From NCBI RefSeq assembly GCF_900215605.1, contig NZ_OBEL01000002.1, positions 682,001 through 746,000 on the forward strand: a DNA stretch of 64,000 nt, written 5' to 3'. Numbering within the stretch: the stretch's first letter is position 1; every line of letters begins with the position of its first letter. The stretch is from Cohaesibacter gelatinilyticus (lineage in GTDB: Bacteria > Pseudomonadota > Alphaproteobacteria > Rhizobiales > Cohaesibacteraceae). The position numbers and the translations under genes were made by a program. Shown here piece by piece: positions 54,559 to 62,349 of this stretch. Under the pieces are notes generated by a model. That model was not told where the DNA came from. It did not search any database and saw only the letters and a program-made list of their open reading frames with translations.

Positions 54559-55242
54559 CTATTTGCCGGTGAGACGTTTGGACCAATCTTCCACCTGCAT
54601 CGTCTGCAAGCGACGTTCGGCATAGCCACGCCAGCCATCGGGCAGATGCTCCAAGGCCGCCATACCAGCCAGTTCTTCCCTATTCAGCACATCGACATAG
54701 AGCGTCTTCCAGAGCCGGTGAAGCGTCCAGTCCGGCGAGATGCGCTCCACCAGCTCCAGCTCTTGTCCCGCTTCGCAATAGCCCTCTTCCAGCACCCGAT
54801 AATACCAGCCGGTCATGCCACTTTTCTGCACCTGCTTGGCCATGCTCGGGACACCAAAGCGCAGGTTCAGTTTCCAGCAAGGCTGTCGCCCTTGCGAAAC
54901 TTCAATCAAGGCATCGCCGAAGCGGAAGCGGTCCCCAATCGCAACGCTTTGTTCAGTCAGGCCAGTAGTGGAGATATTCTCGCCAAAGGCTCCGGGTTGG
55001 CTGAGCACTGCCTGCTCGCCAATCAGCTCACACCAGCTTTCATAATGCTCGAACGGATAATGATGGACGGCTTTCGCCAACCCGCCATGATGTTTCAGAT
55101 CCGCCTGCGCATCGGTCTCGAACCCGTCCTTGCGCAGCATCAGCCGCGACATGACAGGGCGTTTGACAATGCCACTTTTCACCTCGTGGCCGGGGATAGC
55201 CTGAACGCTTCCGACCAAGAGCTGATCAACCTTTGTCTTCAT
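54559..55242 (-). CDS. MOSC-domain protein (YiiM-like)
   Basis: About 227 residues of the MOSC superfamily: GLAKAVHHYPFEHYESW, GAFGENISTTGL, and the conserved Cys in GRQPCWKLNLRF (the MOSC sulfur-carrier Cys). YiiM-type proteins reduce N-hydroxylated compounds with a molybdenum cofactor. ATG 55242 overlaps the stop of the amidotransferase gene (ATGA), so it is preferred to 55263. Confidence 0.88.
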   Translation of the reverse strand: MKTKVDQLLVGSVQAIPGHEVKSGIVKRPVMSRLMLRKDGFETDAQADLKHHGGLAKAVHHYPFEHYESWCELIGEQAVLSQPGAFGENISTTGLTEQSVAIGDRFRFGDALIEVSQGRQPCWKLNLRFGVPSMAKQVQKSGMTGWYYRVLEEGYCEAGQELELVERISPDWTLHRLWKTLYVDVLNREELAGMAALEHLPDGWRGYAERRLQTMQVEDWSKRLTGK

Positions 55243-55943
55243 GAATTGAGCCCTTCCAGCCACGTCTTCAGCATTGCCTGCCCGGCCGCCTTGAGAGCCG
55301 GTCCATATTTGATAGCATCATCGCGCAGATCGGACGGGTCAATCCCGGCGCTGGCCAGCTCGGCAGCATGGCCCACAAGCCAGCGTTCCAGCCCGCTTTC
55401 AGCATCAGCTTCCGGGTGAAACTGCAAGCCCAGAATATTCGCTCCCATGGAAAAAGCCTGAACAGGGCAGTGTTCCGTTGAAGCCAGTTGCGTGGCCCCA
55501 TCTGGAAGCAAGATCTGATCCCCATGCCAATGCAGAACCGGGACACCATCCAGCTCCGCCAAAGGGCCCTGTTTGCCCTCATCGCTCAAGGTCAAAGTCG
55601 AGAAGCCGATTTCCTTTTCTTCCATCGGCGTGATCTCGCCGCCCAAGGCCGCTGCCATTTGCTGCGCACCAAGGCAGATGCCCAAGGTCGGCTTGTTCGC
55701 TTCAAGCCGCGCTTCCAATATATGCTGTTCTTCTTGCAGGAAGGGATAGTCGTCCATCTGATTGACCCCGACCGGTCCACCAAGAATGATCAAAAGCTCT
55801 GGAATGCAGGGATCCAGGGTCCAGATCTCATTAACGCCCACATCATAATAATAGATCTTGTAGCCATGATCGCTGAGAACACCTTCAAAGCATCCCAGAT
55901 CCTCAAAATCCACATGACGGATGACAACAGCCACTTTCAGCAT
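55239..55943 (-). CDS. Class I glutamine amidotransferase
   Basis: 234 residues. Nucleophile Cys90 is in LGICLGAQQMAAALGG and the His-Glu pair in LGLQFHPEADAE. This GuaA-like stand-alone type hydrolyses glutamine or a related gamma-glutamyl compound in the cytoplasm. First gene of the run with the MOSC and pdxY genes. Confidence 0.9.
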   Translation of the reverse strand: MLKVAVVIRHVDFEDLGCFEGVLSDHGYKIYYYDVGVNEIWTLDPCIPELLIILGGPVGVNQMDDYPFLQEEQHILEARLEANKPTLGICLGAQQMAAALGGEITPMEEKEIGFSTLTLSDEGKQGPLAELDGVPVLHWHGDQILLPDGATQLASTEHCPVQAFSMGANILGLQFHPEADAESGLERWLVGHAAELASAGIDPSDLRDDAIKYGPALKAAGQAMLKTWLEGLNS

Positions 55944-56025
55944 TCGATCTTCCTTAACCCTTCAGAACCGTCTCTTCTGTCCTAATGGCAAGCTTGGCCC
56001 GAAGACAGATCCAGTTTCGATATTC

Positions 56026-56775
56026 TCACGGGGCCAGTTCGGCGCTTTGGCAGGGAAAGCTCTGGGAGCAGGACTGACAGCAGTATTGCGTCAGATTTTC
56101 AGGATCAATGCCGACCATGGTGCGCCCCCGTTCTCGCAACAGGCCAAGACTGACCAGCTTGCGAATGGAGCGCGACATGGTTTCCGGAGTCATCCCCAGC
56201 TTGAAGGCAACAAGCGCCTTGCTGAAGGGCAACAGAGCCGGACAAAAGCCAGAATGCCCATACGAGCGTTTCTGGGCACCAGCAATCTGACGCAAAAGAT
56301 AGCAGCCCACCTTCTGCGGCGCATTCAGCAGAATTGACCGCTCCAATTCCTCTTCCATCCGCTGCACATTCTGCGCGACATGGCCAAGAAGAGTCCAGGC
56401 ATAGGCCGGATCGGCGGCAATGGCCTTTCGAAACAAGTTGGCTGGCACCTGCAGGATCTGCGTTGGCTCCAGGGCTTCGGCATAGCAATCAAAGGGACTG
56501 TCCAGCAGAACGGCACTTTCACCAAAGATCTCGCCCTTGCTCAGCAGCTCGACAATCACTTCGCGGCCGTCACGGGTGTTGCGATAGATCTTGATGGATC
56601 CTCGTTTGATCATGAAGACCGATTGCGCATCCTCTTCCGGGCAGCAGATCAATTCTCCGCAGACCAGATTGCGTGGCCGCGCCTGTTTCATCAGTTCTGG
56701 TGTAAAAATATTGCGCGCCTTCATCGGCAAGGCATTGCCATGCCCAAGCGCCATTGGATCCGGAAGATGTCCCAT
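56026..56775 (-). CDS. Crp/Fnr-family regulator with cysteine-rich tail
   Basis: About 240-249 residues: cyclic-nucleotide-binding-type domain (KRGSIKIYRNTRDGREVIVELLSKGEIFGESAVL) and Crp HTH (MTPETMSRSIRKLVSLGLLRERG). Cysteines are unusual: Cys39, Cys44, Cys45 near the N-terminus and CCxxCx5C (232-242) at the C-terminus. They could bind an Fe-S cluster or act as a thiol switch. The cytochrome cd1-like gene is 85 bases upstream on the same strand, suggesting an anaerobic or nitrogen-oxide signal. Several ATG starts (56775, 56754, 56724). Confidence 0.88.
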   Translation of the reverse strand: MGHLPDPMALGHGNALPMKARNIFTPELMKQARPRNLVCGELICCPEEDAQSVFMIKRGSIKIYRNTRDGREVIVELLSKGEIFGESAVLLDSPFDCYAEALEPTQILQVPANLFRKAIAADPAYAWTLLGHVAQNVQRMEEELERSILLNAPQKVGCYLLRQIAGAQKRSYGHSGFCPALLPFSKALVAFKLGMTPETMSRSIRKLVSLGLLRERGRTMVGIDPENLTQYCCQSCSQSFPCQSAELAP

Positions 56776-56860
56776 CTACCCCTCCCAAACAACAGGATCG
56801 AAAAAGGCCGGAGAAGCAAAGCCTCCCCGGCCCGTTTGCTGGTACCAAATGGGTAATGGG

Positions 56861-58426
56861 TTAATTGGCAGCCAGCTTGCGGGGGGCAAAACCTACAGTG
56901 CCCCAACGTGGGCGATCATGAGAGAAGATGCCAGCGGGGGATTCCATATCCACTTCCTTGACCTTCTCAAGACTGGTGCTGTCGAAGATGACCAGCTTGT
57001 TGCCATTATATCCGGCACTGGCATAGATGAATTTGCCATTGGCCGTATATTCAGGGAAATAGGCATGCCCGCCCACATCCAGCAGCTTGGAAACAGACAG
57101 GGTTTCCTTGTCGATCAAGGCGAGTTTGTCCATATCATCACCTTCCACGATATCGACAATCACATAAGGCGCGTTCGGATGGGCCGCAGGGCTCTCGGTC
57201 TTGCCGGATACCTTCAGCTGCTTGATCACCTCGAAACTGTCAGCATCAAACAGGGTGACAAACCGATCATCATCACAATGTGCACCAATATTGGTGCCGA
57301 CGCCGATATTGCGGCCAGCTTTGTTCTTGAAGATCGCACCGGACCCGGTATGCGGTTGGCAACCTGTTGCAATGGCTCCCACCATGCTCTTTGTCTTGAA
57401 GTCGATGACACTCAATTTGTTGTCGTCATAGGCAGCGATATACATGTAACGACCATCTTCGGACAAGAAACTGTCATGCAAATGGCGGCCAACATTCTTG
57501 ATCTTGGTGGTCTCGAAATTCGGGGTGGATGTATCGACAATCCAGACCTGTCCGGTTTGCTCCAGCGAGATCGAAACATAGGGACCGAAATGCGTGGCAG
57601 TGATGGAACCGGAATCCCCTTCCACCTGCTTGCCATCCGGATCAACACCTTCCAGCTTGAAATATTTCAAAGGCTCGAGGGTCTTGGCATCCAGCAGCAC
57701 TGCCGTATTGGGCACGAAGGACCCGGCAACCACATATTTGCCGTCAAAGGTCACGGCAAGGGATGGGCCGGTAAAGCCAACCTGGACGGATCGCACCGCC
57801 TGCATGGTGTAAAGATCGATCTTGTAGATCCGCCCACCATCGGTTTTCAGATAGGCCCAGCGCTCGTTGGATGGATCATAATTGACGATATGCGGCGCAC
57901 GGTCGACGGGCAGCTCTGCAATCTGCTCATTGTTCGCGCCATTGAAGAAGACAACCTTGGAGCCATCGCGTGCATAGGTGCCACGAGCGGTGACAGCCAT
58001 GATATCGCGCATGGAGCCTATCGCATAGGTAGGGGCATTGGGCAGCTTGCTTTCATCCTGCACATAGACCTTCACGGATTTGCGGATATCATCCATGGTC
58101 CATTCAATGTCCCGCACAGGTGTTTTGACGATATAATCGGCAACGGCAAGAATGTCCTCCTTGGACAGCTTTTTGCCCCAGCCCGGCATCAGGGTATCTT
58201 CCACCCCGTCCGAGATCAGATCCACCAGATCTGCGCCCTCCACCCCATCATAGCGAGTACTATTCAGGCCGGGAGCGATATAGCCACCCAGATCCATTCC
58301 ATGACAGGAGGCACAATAGTCTTCATAGACTTGCATGCCTCTGTTTGGCTCGGCGGAAGTGAGTGCAGTCGACATGAGCAACATGCCCATGGCAATGGAG
58401 ACTTTATGCCCGAAACTGATAATCAT
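56861..58426 (-). CDS. Cytochrome cd1-like protein (NirS/NirN family)
   Basis: 521 residues. Signal peptide (about 1-25), a cytochrome c domain with CASCH (38-42) and Met80 in TLMPGWG, then an eight-bladed d1-type beta-propeller. The proximal His179 (RAPHIVNY), His317 (RHLHDSF) and His359 (CQPHTGSG) occupy NirS-like d1-ligand positions. It may be a nitrite reductase, or NirN, the late-step enzyme of heme d1 synthesis. No other nir or d1-biosynthesis gene is in the window. ATG 58426 has AAGGA eight bases upstream, so it is preferred over 58477. Confidence 0.88.
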   Translation of the reverse strand: MIISFGHKVSIAMGMLLMSTALTSAEPNRGMQVYEDYCASCHGMDLGGYIAPGLNSTRYDGVEGADLVDLISDGVEDTLMPGWGKKLSKEDILAVADYIVKTPVRDIEWTMDDIRKSVKVYVQDESKLPNAPTYAIGSMRDIMAVTARGTYARDGSKVVFFNGANNEQIAELPVDRAPHIVNYDPSNERWAYLKTDGGRIYKIDLYTMQAVRSVQVGFTGPSLAVTFDGKYVVAGSFVPNTAVLLDAKTLEPLKYFKLEGVDPDGKQVEGDSGSITATHFGPYVSISLEQTGQVWIVDTSTPNFETTKIKNVGRHLHDSFLSEDGRYMYIAAYDDNKLSVIDFKTKSMVGAIATGCQPHTGSGAIFKNKAGRNIGVGTNIGAHCDDDRFVTLFDADSFEVIKQLKVSGKTESPAAHPNAPYVIVDIVEGDDMDKLALIDKETLSVSKLLDVGGHAYFPEYTANGKFIYASAGYNGNKLVIFDSTSLEKVKEVDMESPAGIFSHDRPRWGTVGFAPRKLAAN

Positions 58427-58749
58427 GTGTCCGGTCCTTATGTTTGACAACAAAGAATTGAAGCTGGAACTGATCATCTGGCAACAATCGTCTGGTCACT
58501 CGATTGCGCGAGAATGAGGAGAAATTCAGCCCCGGCAAACACAGGCTAGGCGTCAAATTCCGGGCGCAATAGAACCGGTTGAAAGGGAGTCGCTAGACCG
58601 GAAAGAGCGACAAGGATCGGTGAGGCTTGGCAAGCTCCAAAAGCTAAGAAATTCCCCTGCGACAAGAGGAAGCAAATGCCGGACACGGGCAAAGGTCAGC
58701 ACAAACCGGCCCGTGCTCTTTTGGAAAACCGGCCTATAATCTGGAGCCT
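58427..58749. other. Intergenic region between the cd1-like gene and the mocR gene
   Basis: No coding frame with support. It contains a 7-bp hairpin CACGGGC...GCCCGTG near 58683-58716, where the mocR transcript (minus strand) would end, and a repeated GGCCGGTTT word. No Fnr-type TTGAT-N4-ATCAA site was found upstream of the cd1-like gene. Confidence 0.45.
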
Positions 58750-60234
58750 CTATTCGCCAGTTCGGTCCAGTTTTTGGGCAATCTTTTGCAAAATATGAAG
58801 CAAGTGATCGATCTCCCGCTCCGATCTGTCGGCAAAGCCCAGACGAAAGCCATCATCTTTTTGAAAGGCAACCGGATAGAAGCTGTCCAGCGGGGGAATT
58901 TGCAACCCCAAGAGGGACGCTTCATTCAACCAGCGCCGTGCAGACTGACCAGACTTCAGACGAATCCAGACCGCCAGCCCCCCTTGTGGCCGCTCCACCG
59001 AAACAAAGCGTGAGAGCTTTTCCTCGATACCGGCAAGCAGATAATCCAGCCGCTCTTCATACAGCAAGCGGGCCTTGTTGGCATGGCGATAGATGGCTCC
59101 CTCTTCAATCAGCGAGGCCATGGCCTTTTCGACCAGATAGTCCCCCTGCCGATCCATGAAACTGCGCGCCCGGGCCATATCCTGCACCCGCGTCGGCGTT
59201 GCTACCAGATAGCCAAGCCGAAAGCCGGAAAACAGGATCTTGGAGAAAGAACCGATATGGATGATATTCAGATCATCGTCCTTCTGCGCAATGAGAGGCA
59301 GCAAGGGCTGCCCCACATAGCGATATTCATGATCATAATCATCCTCGATGATGAGAAAATCATGAAGTTTTGCCAGCTCCAAAAGTCTGACGCGTCGTTC
59401 AGGAGACAGGCTCACCGTCGTCGGAAAATGATGATGCGGCGTCAGATACAGCGCCCGAAAGCAATGACCTGTTTCCAGCATGCTTTGCAAGGCATCAATC
59501 GACAGGCCATTCTCATCCACGGGGATACCGACAATCTGGGCACCCGAGGCTTCAAACGCACGCCAAGCCTGACTGTATCCGGGCATCTCCACCGCAATCC
59601 GATCACCTGACTTGAAGCATGTCATCGCGCTCAGATAGAGCGCCATCTGACTGCCACGGGTCACAATGATCTCATCGGCGTTCGCCGAAACACCGCGCTC
59701 CTGTCGCAAATAATCGCTGATGGCCTCGCGCAAGACCTTCAGGCCACGCGCATCTGCCGATTGTTTGATATGAGCATATTTGAGCGAGGAAACCGCCGAA
59801 CGAAATCCGTTGGCAAGATCGGCTTGCGGCAACAGGCGCGGGTCTGGATGTCCATCGCTGACAACATCGTCGCTGGTTTCAAACAGAATGCGATCTGCCA
59901 GATTGGTCGGGGTAAAACTGGATGTCTCTTTAATCGGGGCCGGACCTTCAGACAGAATGACCGGCAGATCCTTCGCAACAAAGGTACCACTGGAAGGACG
60001 CGCCTCCAGCCAGCCCTGCGAAATCAATTCCTGATAGGCAGCATCAATGGTCTTGCGATGCATGTTCAACATCTGCGCCAAAGTTCTGGTGCCGGGCAAC
60101 TTGTCCTGCGGCTTCAGGCGTCCACGCTTGATGTCATCAATGATCGTGTCGGCCAAATCCAGATATTTGGCGCGCTTGACCGTTCCCTTTTGCTCGAACA
60201 CGAACAGATTTTTCTTGAAACCAAACTCTGACAT
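58750..60234 (-). CDS. MocR-family (GntR-aminotransferase) regulator
   Basis: 494 residues: N-terminal GntR winged helix (about 20-88; RGRLKPQDKLPGTRTLAQMLNMHRKTID) joined to a class I aminotransferase-like domain with TRGSQMALYLSAM, VDENGLSIDAL, EDDYDHEYRY and the PLP lysine in IGSFSKILFSGFRLGYL. MocR proteins (PdxR, GabR, TauR) sense PLP or amino acids. No obvious target lies next to it; the flanking cd1-like and tetR genes are on the same strand. Confidence 0.92.
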   Translation of the reverse strand: MSEFGFKKNLFVFEQKGTVKRAKYLDLADTIIDDIKRGRLKPQDKLPGTRTLAQMLNMHRKTIDAAYQELISQGWLEARPSSGTFVAKDLPVILSEGPAPIKETSSFTPTNLADRILFETSDDVVSDGHPDPRLLPQADLANGFRSAVSSLKYAHIKQSADARGLKVLREAISDYLRQERGVSANADEIIVTRGSQMALYLSAMTCFKSGDRIAVEMPGYSQAWRAFEASGAQIVGIPVDENGLSIDALQSMLETGHCFRALYLTPHHHFPTTVSLSPERRVRLLELAKLHDFLIIEDDYDHEYRYVGQPLLPLIAQKDDDLNIIHIGSFSKILFSGFRLGYLVATPTRVQDMARARSFMDRQGDYLVEKAMASLIEEGAIYRHANKARLLYEERLDYLLAGIEEKLSRFVSVERPQGGLAVWIRLKSGQSARRWLNEASLLGLQIPPLDSFYPVAFQKDDGFRLGFADRSEREIDHLLHILQKIAQKLDRTGE

Positions 60235-60374
60235 GGCATCAAGGATAGCAAAAAGAAGGTCGAAGAAAACAGGCTTGAAAAGCCAATTCTCTCCAATCCA
60301 CCCAACCCATCACCATATTTCTATCAAGACGAAAGCTGACATGGAGGATTTCGCGCAAGAATACACCCGACCGA

Positions 60375-60959
60375 TCACATCAGGATAGATTTCAGCAGAA
60401 AGTCATGCAGAACCTTACTGCCTGATCTGGGCGTTTTCATACCAAGCACCGCACGGGCTCCATAGCCTTCCAGACTGTCGAGAATGATTTCAGCGACTTC
60501 ACGAGGATCGGTCTGCTCGTGAAAGGTGCCAGCCTTTTGTCCAGCAAACAGCAACCCGGCGAGCGCATCCACCAGTTTCTCATGACTGGCAATGAACAGA
60601 TCCGAGATTTCCTTGTCGCGGATGGCTTCACCAATGATCTCGAAAAACAACATCACATAATCAGGATCTTCACAAGCCTTGGTAAAGACCTTCAAAAACC
60701 GGCGCAACGTCCGTTCAGGATTGCGATAATCCGCCAGCAAGGTGATGAGCTCTTCAACCTCTTCCTCTTCCATGGAAGCGATTTCGATCAGCACCGCTTT
60801 CTTGGAAGGAAAATGATTATAGAGATTGCCCAGACTGATCTCTGCACGCCTGGCAATGTCCCGAATGCCGGTCTGATTGTACCCTTTCTCCAGAAAGCAT
60901 GCCAAAGCCGCATTGATGATATGGGCGCGTCTCGCCTTGATTGCCGTTTTCTTATCCAT
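60375..60959 (-). CDS. TetR-family regulator of the RND efflux operon
   Basis: 194 residues: TetR HTH (IINAALACFLEKGYNQTGIRDIARRAEISLGNLYNHFPSKKAVL) and a ligand-binding C-terminal domain (TDPREVAEIILDSLEGYGARAVLG). It is divergent from the RND adaptor gene 199 bases away. Like AcrR it probably represses that operon until a substrate binds. Confidence 0.9.
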   Translation of the reverse strand: MDKKTAIKARRAHIINAALACFLEKGYNQTGIRDIARRAEISLGNLYNHFPSKKAVLIEIASMEEEEVEELITLLADYRNPERTLRRFLKVFTKACEDPDYVMLFFEIIGEAIRDKEISDLFIASHEKLVDALAGLLFAGQKAGTFHEQTDPREVAEIILDSLEGYGARAVLGMKTPRSGSKVLHDFLLKSILM

Positions 60960-60970
60960 ACAGAATTCAT

Positions 60971-61010
60971 AGAGCGCGTTTCAGAAAAGTTGAAGCCCTT
61001 TTGCCCAAGA
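60971..61010 (+). repeat. Dispersed palindromic repeat, degenerate copy
   Basis: GAGCGCGTTTCAGAAAAGTTGAAG... resembles the katA-side copy (14369) but the right half is decayed. It lies in the tetR/RND promoter region. Confidence 0.5.
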
Positions 61011-61158
61011 AAGAGATTGAAACCTAATGTTCCTCAAATTATATAACATGAACAGTCGTTCGTTCAAACAAATGATAAATCATCCTTCTCTGCCATAAAT
61101 TTGACCAAGTAAGCCTGACAGAGTGCCCTCATTGTTCCTTTCCTGCCGCGAGAGTTTG

Positions 61159-62349
61159 ATGTCTTCAGATCTGGAAACCAAAGCCACGCAATCCCCACTT
61201 GTTCCCCGGCTCCTTGCCCTGACCGCTTCCCTCATCGTTCTGGGAGCCGTGGTGATCTATCTGGATTCGGCACAAGACACGATCGATGTGGAAACAGAAG
61301 AAAGCATGGTCAACACACTGCCGGTCTCAGTGACGATGGTGACACCGAAACGGCACACGATCCGGGTGGAGGCCTTTGCCTCTGTCACACCCCGTTGGCA
61401 GGCAGATATCACCTCCGCCGTTTCTGGCCGGGTGATCGAGGTCTCCATGAAAGCCTTGGCCGGGGAGCGGGTCATTGAAGGCACCAGACTGATCCGCATT
61501 GAACCCTCGCGCTATGAAGTGGAACTCACCGCATCGGAGCTGGCAGTCAAACAAGCCGAACTTGCCCTGTGGCAGGCCGAAAATGCCCGCTTGCTGGCAA
61601 AAAAGCAATTCCAACGCGATGGTCGCACGCCACCGAATGATCTGGCACTGAAAATTCCACAGTTTGAAATTGCCAAGGCCAGCCTGAGACAAGCCAATGC
61701 GCGACTGAATGCTGCCAAACAGCAACTGGCAGACACAATCATAACAGCACCCTTCTCCGGCTTTGTCACCAATCGCACCATCAGCCCGGGCCAATCAGTC
61801 AGCGTTGGCGACAAGCTTCTCAAGCTCGTGGATGATAGTGTCTTCGAGTTGGTCATTCAGCTCGGCACCAGAGATTGGGCTTTGCTTGCCCATCCCTTGA
61901 AAGGGCAACAGGCCGACATCCTCAATAGTCGCGGCGATGTTGTGGCCCATGCCCGGATTCGCGAAGCCGCTGGCTTTCTGGATGAAAAGACCCGCCAGCA
62001 CAAAATCTTTCTCACCATCAAGGCAACCGAGAATGCGCATATTCTCTCCGGTGACTTCCTGAAGATCTCTCTGCCCGGTGCTGCTATCGAAAATGCCATT
62101 TCCCTGCCGGAAAGCGCCCGTACACAAGAGGGGTATGTCTGGTTTGTGGATGATCAGTCTCGCCTGTACCGCACGTCACCTGAAATTCTGTTCCGCAGCA
62201 ATGAACAGATCATCATCAAGTCCCCTTCCCTTCCCAAAGGACAGGAAAAAAGTGTGGTGACCACACCTCTCGCTTCATTCCTGCCCGGACAGGAAGTACG
62301 CCCTCTTGTCAGCAAGCAGGAAAAATCAGGTGATGGGGAGACAAATTGA
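61159..62349 (+). CDS. RND efflux periplasmic adaptor (MFP)
   Basis: About 396 residues: one N-terminal membrane helix (LLALTASLIVLGAVVIYL), a lipoyl-like domain split by a coiled-coil hairpin (VKQAELALWQAENARLLAKKQF ... LRQANARLNAAKQQL) and an ITAPFSGFVTNRTISPGQSV segment. It links the inner membrane pump to an outer membrane channel. The frame from GTG 61123 is possible; ATG 61159 is preferred. Its stop overlaps the pump start (TGATG). Confidence 0.9.
   Translation: MSSDLETKATQSPLVPRLLALTASLIVLGAVVIYLDSAQDTIDVETEESMVNTLPVSVTMVTPKRHTIRVEAFASVTPRWQADITSAVSGRVIEVSMKALAGERVIEGTRLIRIEPSRYEVELTASELAVKQAELALWQAENARLLAKKQFQRDGRTPPNDLALKIPQFEIAKASLRQANARLNAAKQQLADTIITAPFSGFVTNRTISPGQSVSVGDKLLKLVDDSVFELVIQLGTRDWALLAHPLKGQQADILNSRGDVVAHARIREAAGFLDEKTRQHKIFLTIKATENAHILSGDFLKISLPGAAIENAISLPESARTQEGYVWFVDDQSRLYRTSPEILFRSNEQIIIKSPSLPKGQEKSVVTTPLASFLPGQEVRPLVSKQEKSGDGETN

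Noticed and set aside
56591-58447. Long plus-strand open frame (618 codons) opposite the cytochrome cd1-like gene
   Set aside because: It is antisense to a gene with clear heme and signal-peptide motifs and its translation shows no domain. Similar long antisense frames at 2464-3759, 21100-22617, 24663-26132 and 30413-31723 were rejected for the same reason.
58427-58520. Fnr/Dnr box upstream of the cytochrome cd1-like gene
   Set aside because: No TTGAT-N4-ATCAA or close variant was found.
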